A stretch of 64,000 nucleotides of DNA from Sphingopyxis sp. TUF1 (GCF_036687315.1 NZ_CP144683.1:744001-808000); one strand, 5' to 3'; shown: positions 46,761 through 57,547, numbered from the stretch's first letter. Notes: a model not told the origin generated them from the sequence alone. Numbers and translations: made by a program.

Positions 46761-49496
46761 TCAAATCGCGCCGTGGCAATGCTTGTATTTGCGACCCGAA
46801 CCGCAGGGGCACGGCGCGTTGCGGCTGATCTCCAAGGCGGCGTAGGGGTTCTCGCCCTGAGCAATGTCATGTTTGGGCACCTGCATCGGCGGCAAGGTGT
46901 TCGCGATCAAGCCCAGCGATCCCGCATCGATGTCGGCGCTGTTGTCCTCTCCCGTAAACGGGTCGATATGCGTCGTCAGGAAATCGGGCAGCTCGGGCAG
47001 CGGCATCGGCTCGGGCTCGTCGAAGCGCAGGTCGATGCGGGCGACGGTGCGCGTCACATCCTCGCGGATGTTCGACAGCATACGCTCGAACAGCGCGAAC
47101 GCCTCCTGCTTATACTCGTTGATCGGCTGTTTCTGCGCATAGGCGCGCAGGAAGACAACCTGGCGCAGCGCGTCGAGCGTCGAGAGATGCTCTTTCCAAT
47201 GATGATCGAGCGTTTGAAGCAGGATCGATTTTTCGATCCCCTTCCACGTGTCGGCATCGACCAGCGCCGCCTTTTCGGCGGCGGTCGCGTCGGCCATCTG
47301 TTGCAGCCGTTCCTCGAACACCTCCGGATCGACGGCGTCTTCCTGCATCCAGTCGTCGATCGGCGGGTTGAGGTCGAGGATGTTGGCGACCCGGTCCTTC
47401 ATCGCCTCGACATTCCACTGTTCGGGATAGCTGCCCGGCGGGCACGCGTCGGCGACGATCGCGTTCACCGTTTCGGCGCGCATGGCCGCCATCACATCAT
47501 CGACGGTTTCGCTGTCGATGATCTCGCCGCGCTGTTCATAGATGACCTTGCGCTGGTCGTTCATGACGTTGTCATATTCGACGACCTGCTTGCGGATGTC
47601 GTAATTGCGCGCCTCGACCTTCTTCTGCGCGGTCTCGATCGCCTTCGACAGCCACTTCGACCCGATCGCCTCGCCATCCTCCAGATTCTTGTTCATCATC
47701 TTGGCGAACAGCGTGTCGGGGCCGAAGATGCGCAGCAGGTCATCATCGAGGCAGAGGTAGAATTTCGACAGGCCGGGGTCGCCCTGACGTCCCGAGCGGC
47801 CGCGCAGCTGATTGTCGATGCGTCGGCTTTCGTGGCGTTCGGTCGCGAGCACGAACAGCCCGCCGGCGGCCTTCACCGCCTCGCGCTCGGCGGCGACTTC
47901 GGCCTTGATCCGCTCGATTGCGGCGTCGCGTTCGGGGCCTTCGGGCAGATCCTTCAGCTCGTCCTCGATGCGGAATTCCTCGTTACCGCCGAGTTTGATG
48001 TCGGTGCCGCGACCCGCCATGTTGGTCGCGATCGTCACCGCGCCGGTGCGCCCCGCCTGTGCGACGATATGCGCTTCGCTTTCGTGGAAACGCGCGTTCA
48101 AGACGCTGTGCGCGACGCCTTCTTTCTCGAGGAAGGAGGAAAGCAGCTCGGACTTTTCGATCGACACGGTGCCGACGAGTACCGGCTGGCCACGCTCCTG
48201 CGCCTCGCGGATCGTGCGGGCGATCGCGCCGAACTTGTCGGTGATATTCTTGTAGAACTCGTCTTCCTCATCGATGCGTGCGATCGGCCGGTTGGTCGGG
48301 ATGGTGACGACGTTCATCTTGTAGATGTCGAAAAACTCGGCCGCCTCGGTCGCCGCGGTGCCGGTCATGCCGCTGAGCTTAGGATACATGCGGAAATAAT
48401 TCTGGAAGGTGATCGACGCGAGTGTCTGGTTCTCGGGCTCGATCTGCACGCCTTCCTTCGCTTCGACCGCCTGGTGCAGGCCGTCGGACCAGCGGCGTCC
48501 GTCCATCATGCGGCCGGTAAATTCGTCGATGATGACGACCTTGCCGTCCTTGACGATATAGTCGGTGTCGATGCGGAACATCTGGATCGCCTTCAGCGCC
48601 TGATTGACGTGGTGGACGACCTGGGTATTCTCGATGTCGTAAAGGTTGCTGCCCTGCAGCAGCCCCGCGGCTTCGAGCAGCCGCTCGACATGCTCGGTGC
48701 CTTCTTCGGTCAGGGTAATCGCCTTGGACTTTTCGTCCTTCTCATAATCCTCGTCGGTCAGCTGAAGCACGACTTCGTTGACGCGGATGTAGAGTTCGGA
48801 CTTGTCGTCGGTCGGGCCCGAAATGATAAGCGGCGTGCGCGCTTCGTCGATCAGGATCGAATCGACCTCATCGACGATGCCGAAATTGAACGGGCGGTGG
48901 ACCATCTGCTGCCGGTCGAACTTCATATTGTCGCGCAGATAATCGAAACCCAGCTCGTTGTTCGTCGCATAGGTGATGTCGCAGTTGTAGGCTTCGCGGC
49001 GCTGCATCTCGTTGAGGTTCGGGACGATCACGCCGGTGGTCAGCCCAAGGAAGCCGTAAACGGTGCCCATCCATTCGGCGTCGCGGCGCGCCAGATAGTC
49101 ATTGACGGTGACGACATGCACGCCCTTGCCGTCAAGCGCGTTGAGGTAGCAGGGCAAGGTCGCCATCAGCGTCTTACCCTCACCGGTCGCCATTTCGGCG
49201 ATCTCGCCGCGGTGGAGGACGACGCCGCCGATCATCTGGACGTCGAAATGGCGCATCCCCAAGGTGCGCACCGCCGCCTCGCGCACTGTGGCAAAGGCTT
49301 CGGGCAGGATGTCGTCGAGCGTTTCGCCCGCGCTCAACCGCTCACGGAACTTCGCCGTCTGCGCTTGCAATCCGGCATCATCGAGCGCCTGCATCGCGGG
49401 TTCGAAGGCATTGATCTTGTCGACGATCTTGCGGATCGAATTGACATAACGGTCGTTGGACGAGCCGAACAGGCTCTTGGCAAGGCCAGCAAACAT
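46761..49496 (-). CDS. secA: preprotein translocase ATPase SecA
   Basis: A 911-residue SecA, the motor that drives unfolded preproteins through SecYEG. Walker [12 protein letters not shown] and Walker B-type [12 protein letters not shown] lie in the first half, the [10 protein letters not shown] motif in the second motor domain, and a SEC-C zinc motif ends the chain ([13 protein letters not shown]), which binds SecB and lipids. The start gives [16 protein letters not shown], the usual N-terminus. No secM-like regulator is visible upstream. Confidence 0.98.
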   Translation of the reverse strand: MFAGLAKSLFGSSNDRYVNSIRKIVDKINAFEPAMQALDDAGLQAQTAKFRERLSAGETLDDILPEAFATVREAAVRTLGMRHFDVQMIGGVVLHRGEIAEMATGEGKTLMATLPCYLNALDGKGVHVVTVNDYLARRDAEWMGTVYGFLGLTTGVIVPNLNEMQRREAYNCDITYATNNELGFDYLRDNMKFDRQQMVHRPFNFGIVDEVDSILIDEARTPLIISGPTDDKSELYIRVNEVVLQLTDEDYEKDEKSKAITLTEEGTEHVERLLEAAGLLQGSNLYDIENTQVVHHVNQALKAIQMFRIDTDYIVKDGKVVIIDEFTGRMMDGRRWSDGLHQAVEAKEGVQIEPENQTLASITFQNYFRMYPKLSGMTGTAATEAAEFFDIYKMNVVTIPTNRPIARIDEEDEFYKNITDKFGAIARTIREAQERGQPVLVGTVSIEKSELLSSFLEKEGVAHSVLNARFHESEAHIVAQAGRTGAVTIATNMAGRGTDIKLGGNEEFRIEDELKDLPEGPERDAAIERIKAEVAAEREAVKAAGGLFVLATERHESRRIDNQLRGRSGRQGDPGLSKFYLCLDDDLLRIFGPDTLFAKMMNKNLEDGEAIGSKWLSKAIETAQKKVEARNYDIRKQVVEYDNVMNDQRKVIYEQRGEIIDSETVDDVMAAMRAETVNAIVADACPPGSYPEQWNVEAMKDRVANILDLNPPIDDWMQEDAVDPEVFEERLQQMADATAAEKAALVDADTWKGIEKSILLQTLDHHWKEHLSTLDALRQVVFLRAYAQKQPINEYKQEAFALFERMLSNIREDVTRTVARIDLRFDEPEPMPLPELPDFLTTHIDPFTGEDNSADIDAGSLGLIANTLPPMQVPKHDIAQGENPYAALEISRNAPCPCGSGRKYKHCHGAI

Positions 49497-49611
49497 GGAA
49501 TTTCCCTTGGAATATCAGTAAATTTGGCGGCATCCTGAGACGCGCGCATATCAAAAGAATGGATGCCCGACGCCGGGCGGCGGCCCTTTTCAGGGCACGG
49601 CGAACGGCGCG

Positions 49612-49878
49612 CTATTCGAGCGCGCGGTCGCTGCCCGTAAGGAGTCCGGGAAGGTGCGGCGGAGCCGCCTTGCGCGGCTTGGTGCAGTTGGTTGTGTTGC
49701 GCGGCGCGCGCGCATTGGTTGCGGGGCGGCGCACGCTGTCGTTCGCCTCCGCCTTCGTCGCGCTTTCGGCGAGCAGCACGAGCGACCCCATCGCCGCCGG
49801 CATGGCGGGCGCGGCAACCGCCCGGTCGGCACTCGCCAGACCGGTCAGCAACGCCAATAGGGTCAGCAATAACCGCAA
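49612..49878 (-). CDS. small secreted hypothetical protein
   Basis: An 88-residue reading frame with a convincing signal peptide (LLLTLLALLTGLASADRAVA) and a short polar, basic remainder with two cysteine-poor segments. I do not recognise it. It lies 115 bases upstream of secA on the same strand. The signal peptide supports a real gene, but codon evidence is thin and it may be non-coding. Confidence 0.45.
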   Translation of the reverse strand: MRLLLTLLALLTGLASADRAVAAPAMPAAMGSLVLLAESATKAEANDSVRRPATNARAPRNTTNCTKPRKAAPPHLPGLLTGSDRALE

Positions 49879-50004
49879 GAATCGCCCCTCGTTTTCGTGA
49901 CGGAGCGGAAACTATTGCGCCCCGTTCGCTGAACATAGGGTGAAAGCGGGATGGCGTCTAGGTCTTGTCTTAATGCGCGCGCGGTTTGGTGGCCGTCCCA
50001 ATCG

Positions 50005-50182
50005 GTCCAAAGGTCAGGAAAGGTCAGCCTTGCGCGCACTCCCGATTTGTCGCCCCCGGCGGGTATGGCACGCCCGGGCCGTGCGCCGCGTCCATAAGCA
50101 GGTCGACGACCGTCTTTATCCATATATTGCATGAGCTGCGATGAAAGCTGGCACAACCGGGCGATGTAGGACAGCGTTTTTT
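50005..50182 (-). repeat. dispersed bipartite element, copy 2 (full length)
   Basis: On the minus strand it starts AAAAAACGCTGTCCTACAT, then an 8-base spacer and TGTGCCAGCTTTC. It ends with CTGACCTTTCCTGACCTTTG, matching copy 1 (19895-20070) at both ends. That last piece is a tandem pair, GGTCAGGAAAGGTCAG on the plus strand. The interior differs from copy 1. Confidence 0.7.
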
Positions 50183-50212
50183 GGTGTCTGCTTGGAGCGG
50201 GGAGCTGTCGTT

Positions 50213-50353
50213 AAATCCTCCCTGTCGCGCAGCGATGGGAAGGTGGCAGCGCGAAGCGCTGACGGAGGGGTTTTGGCGCTACCGTCACGGCCCCTCCACC
50301 ACGCCCTTCGGGCGCGGTCCCCCTCCCCACCGCTTCGCGGCAGGGAGGATTTT
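50213..50353. repeat. long palindromic repeat, TCCTCCCTG family, copy 1
   Basis: The ends AAATCCTCCCTG and CAGGGAGGATTT are perfect complements. The inside carries GGTGGCAGCGCGAAGCGCTG and CCCTCCACCACGCCCTTCGG, both found again at 51816-51950; a third, rearranged copy is at 62943-63078. The right end abuts the 3' end of the 167-residue secreted protein gene. Confidence 0.8.
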
Positions 50354-50380
50354 ATGTCTGCGACCGATCGAAAGCAGCCA

Positions 50381-50884
50381 TCATCGCAGCGCGGGATTCA
50401 GTTCTTTCACTTCCTGCAAAAAACTCTTCGGCTTTTTGAACAGCTTGCTCTTGCGATTGACCTTCAGCCCCACGACCTCGGCGAGTTCCATCACGAAATG
50501 GACGCAGTTGCGCTTGTTCAGGCTGTAACTCGGCTGCTCGCGATCGCGCCATTCGGCGACCTTCGCCAAAATCCGCGCATAGGTCGCATCATCGACGACG
50601 ACATCGAACTGGCGATCGCTGCTGGCGATATAGTCGGGCTTCGACGATTCAACCTTCCCCTTCACCGACCCGAACAGGATCGCGGGGCTGACAGACACCG
50701 CGGTAAAGCCGTAGTTGGCGTCGACCACCGCGCCCGTCGCATCGAGCTTCCCCTTCATCACGATGAAGGCGTGCGGAAAGCGATCGCCGAAATCATGGCT
50801 GTAGAAGCTCACCGTCACCGCGGCCTGCGCCGACGCGAAACAGAGCAGCAGGAACGAAGCGAGCATCAGGGGAAAGCGCAGCAT
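50381..50884 (-). CDS. small secreted protein with conserved Cys-His motif
   Basis: A 167-residue exported protein: signal peptide (PLMLASFLLLCFASAQA), then a domain beginning VTVSFYSHDFGDRFPHAFIVM and ending around SYSLNKRNCVHFVMELAEVVG. The HAF and NCVHF positions recall permuted papain-like (NlpC-type) or DUF4105-like folds, where a Cys and a His are catalytic; I hold this loosely. The ATG at 50884 places the signal at the N-terminus; an in-frame ATG at 51037 is further upstream. It is divergent from the SDR gene. Confidence 0.75.
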   Translation of the reverse strand: MLRFPLMLASFLLLCFASAQAAVTVSFYSHDFGDRFPHAFIVMKGKLDATGAVVDANYGFTAVSVSPAILFGSVKGKVESSKPDYIASSDRQFDVVVDDATYARILAKVAEWRDREQPSYSLNKRNCVHFVMELAEVVGLKVNRKSKLFKKPKSFLQEVKELNPALR

Positions 50885-50993
50885 CGCTAAGCTGATACCG
50901 GCCGCACCGCCCCCCGCCAAGCCGCGATTGCCGCTTGACGGACAGGCCGGCTTCGCATCTTGTGCAACTGACACGAATGTAAGGAGAGGGCCG

Positions 50994-51797
50994 ATGGCGC
51001 GGAAGGCGATTTTCATTACCGGCGGCGGTTCGGGCATCGGCCGCGCGGTCGCGCTTCATTTCGCGGGCCAGGGCTGGTTCGTCGGCATCGCCGACGTCAA
51101 CGCGCAGGGGATCGACGAAACCGCCGCGCTGTTTCCCGACGGCGCTGCGTCGCGGCACGTCATGGATGTGCGCGACCGCGACCAGTGGAAAGCCGCGCTC
51201 GACGACTTCGCGCGCGCCAGCGGCGGCCGCCTCGACGTGCTGTTCAACAACGCCGGCATCGGTTCGGGCGGTCAGTTCATCGATATGGCGCCCGAGGAGG
51301 CCGACCGCCTGATCGCGATCAATTTCGGCGGCGTCGTCAACGGCATCTATATGGCGCTGCCCTTGCTGCGTGCAACGCCTGGATCGGCGATCCTCAACGC
51401 TGGATCGGCGGCGGGTTTTTACGGCGTCGGCGGACTTGCCGTCTATTCGGCGACCAAATTTGCGGTGCGCGGGCTGACCGAGGGACTGGAGATCGAATTT
51501 GCCAAGCATGGCATCAAGGTGCGCTCGCTGATGCCGGGATTCATCGACACCCCGCTGCTCGACCAGGTTAGTGCCGACAGCAACGAACCCGCGCGCAGCC
51601 GACTGGCAGCGAGCGGGTTCGAGATTTCGCCGGTCGAGGATGTCGCGCGCGCGGCATGGGACGCAGTCCACGGCACGCGCATCCACACGCCCGTCGGCAA
51701 GATGGCCCGCCGCCTGTCGCGCCTCGCCCGCTGGTTCCCTGGCCTGATCGCGCGCCAGTCGAAGAAGGTCGATGGCCTGGGTACGGCGGGGGGTTGA
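50994..51797 (+). CDS. SDR family oxidoreductase
   Basis: A 267-residue classical short-chain dehydrogenase. TGGGSGIG lies at the N-terminus, NNAGIG follows strand 4, and the YSATK motif provides Tyr and Lys with Ser in LNAGSAAG upstream. Asp after strand 2 (GIADVN) favours NAD. AAGGAGAGGG stands close to the ATG at 50994. The length suits the family. Substrate unknown; it is not closely related to the SDR at 568-1386. Confidence 0.9.
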   Translation: MARKAIFITGGGSGIGRAVALHFAGQGWFVGIADVNAQGIDETAALFPDGAASRHVMDVRDRDQWKAALDDFARASGGRLDVLFNNAGIGSGGQFIDMAPEEADRLIAINFGGVVNGIYMALPLLRATPGSAILNAGSAAGFYGVGGLAVYSATKFAVRGLTEGLEIEFAKHGIKVRSLMPGFIDTPLLDQVSADSNEPARSRLAASGFEISPVEDVARAAWDAVHGTRIHTPVGKMARRLSRLARWFPGLIARQSKKVDGLGTAGG

Positions 51798-51815
51798 TGG
51801 GGGATGATGATAATG

Positions 51816-51950
51816 TCCTCCCTGTGGCGAAGCCATGGGGAGGTGGCAGCGCGAAGCGCTGACGGAGGGGCTTTGGCGCAACGTCGCCGCCCCTCCACCA
51901 CGCCCTTCGGGCGCGGTCCCCCTCCCCATGGCCTGCGGCCACAGGGAGGA
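51816..51950. repeat. long palindromic repeat, TCCTCCCTG family, copy 2
   Basis: TCCTCCCTGTGGC and its complement GCCACAGGGAGGA bound a core with GCCATGGGGAGG/CCTCCCCATGGC inner arms. Most of the interior is shared with the copy at 50213-50353. It lies between the SDR and the convergent DUF2807 gene. Confidence 0.8.
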
Positions 51951-51991
51951 TTTTTTATGGCAGCCCCCCGCCGAAACCCACAGCCAGAAAC

Positions 51992-52705
51992 CTATTCCCC
52001 CGCCCCGCAGGACACCGATCCGCTCCCGACGTTGCGTACGGTACAGACCGGCCGGCCCAACACGACCGTCCGGCCGATCCCGCGCGCAGTGACCGCGGCG
52101 CTTTTGACGGCGCGGAAGCGGTGATCGCCCGCGCCCTCGCTGTCGCTGACGAGCTCATCGACCGCCAAGTCCGACGCATCGACCATGCCCGCGCCCGACA
52201 GCGTCATTTGCGCATTCTTGGCCTTGCCGCCGAGCGTCATCGTGCCGTTGCCGATCATTGCGACCTGTAGCCGGTCGGTGTCGAGCGCCCCGACGGTCAG
52301 CCGCCCCGGCCCGCGCAGGCCGATCGTCGCGCGCTGCCCCGCCAGCCGGTCGATGGCGAGCGAGCCCGCGCCTGCCAGCGTCGCCGAGCGCAGATTGGCG
52401 GCATTCACGCGCACCGTCACCGGCCCACGCGGTCGCCCGCGCTTTTCATCGCCCGCAAATTGCCGTTCGCTGATCACCAGCCGACCGTCGCGCGCCTCGA
52501 CGCTCAGCCGGTCGAGCGCATCCTGCGGACCCGTCGCCACCGCGCCGACCGGCGCGCGGTTCACGACCTCGACCGTCACATCGGCCTGGACCTCGATCGC
52601 CTCGAAGCTGGTGAGGCCATAGCGTTTCTCGGCGGCCGACGCGGGGCCGACAAGAAGCAGGGTGGTCGCCAAAAATACGGCCCATCGCAGTAGGATGCTG
52701 GTCAT
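51992..52705 (-). CDS. DUF2807 (GIN domain) secreted protein
   Basis: A 237-residue protein with a signal peptide (LATTLLLVGPASA) and a body of short beta repeats typical of DUF2807, a right-handed beta-solenoid also called the putative auto-transporter adhesin head GIN domain (EAIEVQADVTVEVVN near the start, then glycine-rich turns such as LAGAGSLAI, LRGPGRLTV, LSGAGMVDA). Its function is not established; surface display is inferred. It is followed on its strand by nothing obvious and preceded 43 bases upstream by a second DUF2807 gene, so the two may be co-transcribed. Confidence 0.85.
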   Translation of the reverse strand: MTSILLRWAVFLATTLLLVGPASAAEKRYGLTSFEAIEVQADVTVEVVNRAPVGAVATGPQDALDRLSVEARDGRLVISERQFAGDEKRGRPRGPVTVRVNAANLRSATLAGAGSLAIDRLAGQRATIGLRGPGRLTVGALDTDRLQVAMIGNGTMTLGGKAKNAQMTLSGAGMVDASDLAVDELVSDSEGAGDHRFRAVKSAAVTARGIGRTVVLGRPVCTVRNVGSGSVSCGAGE

Positions 52706-52748
52706 GGCGCCGTCCTACCGCGTTCGGCGGGGCGGCGCCATAGCTGCA

Positions 52749-53495
52749 TCATTTGCAGATCGCGTCGCCCGAGCCCAGCGAGCGTGTCGAGCATTTCGCC
52801 CCGCCGCCGATCGTCGCGTCGCCCGAACCCAGAATCGATATGTCGGCGCTGTCGCTCGCCTGCGCATCGACGTCGCCCGATCCCGCGATCGAAACGTCGA
52901 GCGTTTTGGCCGCGAGCCCGCCCGCGTCAATGCTGCCCGATCCTGTGACGTCATAATCGCCCGCGCCGATCGTGCCGCCGCCGATCTCCAGGTCGCCCGA
53001 TCCCGTGATCCTGAGCTTCGCGCGGGTGCCGTTCAGCGCCGCGACCTTCAGGTCACCCGACCCGGTCACCACGGCCTCGACCGCATCGCCCTCGACCGCA
53101 TCGGCATCGATTGCGCCCGATCCCGTCAGGCGCACGGCGCGGAGCGTCGGCATGACAACCGTCACTTTGACCGCCTGGTCGCCGTTAAAACGGAAGTTCG
53201 AATCTTTCCGCCCGATCGACAGCATGTTGCCGTCGAGCTCGATCTCCAGCTCGTCGATCACCGCTTGCGGCCCGCGCGCGACGACCGAGAAATTTTTCCC
53301 GCGCTGGATCGTCACATCGTCGGGGCCCGTGACCTCGACGCCGGTAAATCCGGTCAGGTCGAACTCCTGCGACGCCGTCGGGCCCGCGTCGACCGTGCGC
53401 TCGGCATCCTTGCGGTCGTTCGTCACCTCGGCGCTGCACCCCGTCACCGTCATCGCGAGAGCCAGCGGCAGCGCCGCTATTGTCCAGTTTCGCAT
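52749..53495 (-). CDS. DUF2807 lipoprotein
   Basis: A 248-residue protein with a lipoprotein signal (LAMTVTGC) and an unusually regular solenoid. The tripeptide-turn motif GSGD or GSGS recurs at least six times (LTGSGAIDA, VTGSGDLKV, ITGSGDLEI, VTGSGSIDA, IAGSGDVDA, ILGSGDATI). It has the same family architecture as the downstream gene but a different anchoring signal. The ATG at 53495 is preceded by AAAGGAG. A 22-base palindrome at 53510-53531 covers the promoter region. Confidence 0.88.
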   Translation of the reverse strand: MRNWTIAALPLALAMTVTGCSAEVTNDRKDAERTVDAGPTASQEFDLTGFTGVEVTGPDDVTIQRGKNFSVVARGPQAVIDELEIELDGNMLSIGRKDSNFRFNGDQAVKVTVVMPTLRAVRLTGSGAIDADAVEGDAVEAVVTGSGDLKVAALNGTRAKLRITGSGDLEIGGGTIGAGDYDVTGSGSIDAGGLAAKTLDVSIAGSGDVDAQASDSADISILGSGDATIGGGAKCSTRSLGSGDAICK

Positions 53496-53509
53496 CGTGA
53501 ATCTCCTTT

Positions 53510-53531
53510 GTGTGTTATACAAATAACACAC
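53510..53531. promoter_or_regulatory. 22-bp palindromic candidate operator
   Basis: GTGTGTTAT-ACAA-ATAACACAC has perfect 9-base arms and a 4-base spacer. It lies 14 bases upstream of the DUF2807 lipoprotein start, touching its ribosome site, and in the gap to the divergent GreA-like gene. The GTGTnTTA half-site recalls operators of YtrA-type GntR regulators (inference). Confidence 0.7.
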
Positions 53532-53612
53532 ACCTGTACCGCTGTCCAGTGCTGCCGCCATCTTGTCGCCACCTTCGTGCGCCACAGCCGCGCATCCTTC
53601 AGGAAAGTGACG

Positions 53613-54089
53613 ATGAGCGTAGCCTTTCGCCGCGAGAGCGACGACGAACATAAAGAACCCGAATATGAGCTGCCGATCCCGGTCGGCGCGAACCTCGTGA
53701 CCCCGCGCGGGCTGCGCCTGCTCGGCGAGGAGACCGCCCGAATCGAAGCGGCGATTTCCGGCGAAACCGACGCGGATGCACGCAAGAAATTGCAGCGGCG
53801 CCTGCGTTATGTTCACACCCGCCACGCCACCGCCGAGGTTCAGGCACCACCCGCCGATGGCGTCGTCGGCATCGGCAGCCGCGTGCGCTATAGGTTGAAC
53901 GGCGACGAACGCACGGTAACGATCGTCGGGCACGATGAGGCCGATCCCGCCGCGGGTCACATCGCCTTCACCGCGCCGGTTGGCCGCGCGCTGATGGGCG
54001 CCGAGGCGGGCGAGAGCGTCGCGTTTCAGGGCCGCGAGGACGCGATCACCATCCTGTCCGCCGATCCTGATCCGGAGGTGATGGCATGA
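53613..54089 (+). CDS. GreA/GreB-family elongation factor-like protein
   Basis: A 158-residue protein. The C-terminal part (IGSRVRYRLNGDERTVTIVG, then FTAPVGRALMGAEAGESV) is the FKBP-like GreA/GreB C-domain. The N-terminal coil is short, about 35-40 residues (GLRLLGEETARIEAAI, then ARKKLQRRL), against about 75 in GreA. The tip that delivers acidic residues to RNA polymerase is therefore truncated, and transcript-cleavage activity is doubtful. It may instead modulate polymerase, as Rnk-like relatives do. Its stop overlaps the next gene's ATG (ATGA). Confidence 0.85.
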   Translation: MSVAFRRESDDEHKEPEYELPIPVGANLVTPRGLRLLGEETARIEAAISGETDADARKKLQRRLRYVHTRHATAEVQAPPADGVVGIGSRVRYRLNGDERTVTIVGHDEADPAAGHIAFTAPVGRALMGAEAGESVAFQGREDAITILSADPDPEVMA

Positions 54090-54265
54090 AGGACCGGTTC
54101 GAACGACACAAGCAGCCGTGGACGGCGGCCGAGATCGACAAGCTGCACACGCTCGCGAAAAAGGGCATGGCGCTGAAAGCGATCGCCAAGGCGCTGACGC
54201 GTAGCGAGGAATCGGTCAAGCAACGCGCCAAGGCCGACGGCCTGTCGATCGCGAAGCTGCACTGA
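54086..54265 (+). CDS. small HTH/SANT-like protein
   Basis: A 59-residue protein (starts MKDRFERHKQPWTAAEIDKL). The segment WTAAEIDKLHTLAKKGMALK followed by AIAKALTRSEESVKQRAKAD has the tryptophan and helix spacing of Myb/SANT-like helix-turn-helix domains. It starts inside the stop of the GreA-like gene and ends 7 bases before the flavoprotein gene, which shows translational coupling. A DNA-binding or RNA-polymerase-associated role is inference. Confidence 0.8.
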   Translation: MKDRFERHKQPWTAAEIDKLHTLAKKGMALKAIAKALTRSEESVKQRAKADGLSIAKLH

Positions 54266-54272
54266 TACCCTC

Positions 54273-55451
54273 ATGACCGCATCCGATTATGATGCCATCG
54301 TGCTGGGTGCCGGCGCGGCCGGGCTGATGTGCGCGGCGGTTGCGGGGCAGCGCGGGCGGCGCGTTCTGTTGCTCGACCATGCCGATCAGGTAGGCAAGAA
54401 AATCCTGATTTCGGGTGGCGGGCGCTGTAATTTCACCAACATCCATACCGCCCCCGACCGCTATATTTCCGCGAACCCGCATTTCGCGAAGTCGGCGCTC
54501 GCGCGCTATACCCCCGCCGATTTCATCGCGATGATCGATCGCTACGGCATCGCGCATCATGAAAAGACGCTGGGCCAGCTTTTCTGCGACGGATCGGCGA
54601 AGCAGGTCGTCGCAATGCTGCTCGACGAATGCGCAAAGGGCGGCGTCGACGTCCGCTGCGGCCAGCCGGTGCGCGAGGTAGCGCACGCCGATGGCCGGTT
54701 CACAGTCCGGTTCGGCGATCAAGATTTCGCGGCCCCCGCGTTGGTCATCGCGACCGGCGGCCCGTCGATCCCGAAGATGGGCGCGACCGGCTTTGCTTAC
54801 GATCTCGCCCGCCAGTTCGGTCTCAAGGTCGTCGAGCCGCGGCCCGCGCTCGTCCCGTTGACGCTTGGCGGCGACGATGTGCTCTTCCGCGAGTTGTCGG
54901 GCGTTGCGACGCCGGTCGAGGCGCGCGCGGACAAAGCGGCGTTTCGCGAAGCCGCGCTTTTTACGCACAAGGGGCTTTCCGGCCCCGCGATCCTTCAGGT
55001 CAGTAGTTACTGGCGCCACGGCGAGCCGGTGACGATCGATTTCTTGCCCGATGCGCCGCGAGGCTGGCTGCTTGAAGCCAAGCGCGCGCGCCCGCGCGTC
55101 ACTCTCCGCGCCGCGCTTGGCGCGCTGCTCCCCGACCGTCTTGCCGAAACGCTAGCCGACCGCCTCGCGCTGCTTGGCGAACTCGGCGCGCAGACCGATC
55201 GCAAGCTCGCCGAGGCCGAGTCGCGTCTTGCGAAGTGGATTTTTCGCCCGAATGGCACCGAAGGCTTTGCCAAAGCCGAGGTCACCGTGGGCGGAATTTC
55301 GACTGCGAACCTGTCTTCGCAAACAATGGTGGCCAAAACCGTTCCAAACCTCTATGCGGTCGGCGAGGCCGTAGATGTCACAGGGTGGTTAGGCGGCTAT
55401 AATTTTCAATGGGCCTGGGCAAGCGGACACGCTGCCGGACAGGTGATTTAA
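54273..55451 (+). CDS. NAD(P)/FAD-dependent oxidoreductase, HI0933/YhiN family
   Basis: A 392-residue flavoprotein. The N-terminal FAD motif GAGAAGLMCA is followed by the family signature ISGGGRCNFTN and a C-terminal GWLGGYNFQWAWASG. These are typical of the HI0933/YhiN (BaiN-like) group, whose physiological substrates are mostly unknown. It ends 66 bases before the helicase gene. The upstream gene is 7 bases away, so it is probably in one unit with the GreA-like and HTH-like genes. Confidence 0.92.
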   Translation: MTASDYDAIVLGAGAAGLMCAAVAGQRGRRVLLLDHADQVGKKILISGGGRCNFTNIHTAPDRYISANPHFAKSALARYTPADFIAMIDRYGIAHHEKTLGQLFCDGSAKQVVAMLLDECAKGGVDVRCGQPVREVAHADGRFTVRFGDQDFAAPALVIATGGPSIPKMGATGFAYDLARQFGLKVVEPRPALVPLTLGGDDVLFRELSGVATPVEARADKAAFREAALFTHKGLSGPAILQVSSYWRHGEPVTIDFLPDAPRGWLLEAKRARPRVTLRAALGALLPDRLAETLADRLALLGELGAQTDRKLAEAESRLAKWIFRPNGTEGFAKAEVTVGGISTANLSSQTMVAKTVPNLYAVGEAVDVTGWLGGYNFQWAWASGHAAGQVI

Positions 55452-55517
55452 GCCCATTGAGCCCCTTTCTGTCGGCCTGCCACCGCACCGGTGGCCGCCT
55501 ATGCTATTGAGATAATA

Positions 55518-57356
<1,839 letters not shown>

Positions 57357-57379
57357 GCGACGGACAACTTTCAAAACAT

Positions 57380-57474
57380 CGTCATTGCGACCCCGCCGAA
57401 AGCCGGGGGAGCAATCCAGTGCGGTTTAAGCCTGCTCTGGATTGCCGCGTCGCCTTCGGCTCCTCGCAATGACG
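57380..57474. repeat. palindromic repeat, CGTCATTGCGA family, copy 2
   Basis: CGTCATTGCG pairs with CGCAATGACG at the two ends, and GAGCAATCCAG with CTGGATTGC inside. Same family as 36061-36158. Between the helicase and the quinone oxidoreductase genes. Confidence 0.8.
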
Positions 57475-57547
57475 CATGAAGGGACCGCACCGCCCTTGCG
57501 CTCCTCCGTCCGGCCCACCAGATGGACCGGAAAGCAGGAGCAAGCCG

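Larger units (their letters stand above)
49879..50380. other. gene-free stretch rich in repeats
   Basis: The 502 bases between the small secreted protein and the 167-residue secreted protein hold the minus-strand copy of the bipartite element (50005-50182) and a long palindromic repeat (50213-50353). I see no credible gene; the frames that are open here run through the repeats. Confidence 0.6.

Noticed and set aside
46617..49538. Open frame of 973 codons on the plus strand opposite secA
   Set aside because: It is the antisense shadow of secA. Its translation is rich in Asp, Val, Arg and His with no domain, while the minus strand encodes a complete SecA.
49863..50156. 97-codon minus-strand frame overlapping the bipartite element copy 2
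   Set aside because: The part resembling copy 1 (LTFPDLW) is in a different frame relative to the rest in copy 1, so conservation is at DNA level and not of a protein.
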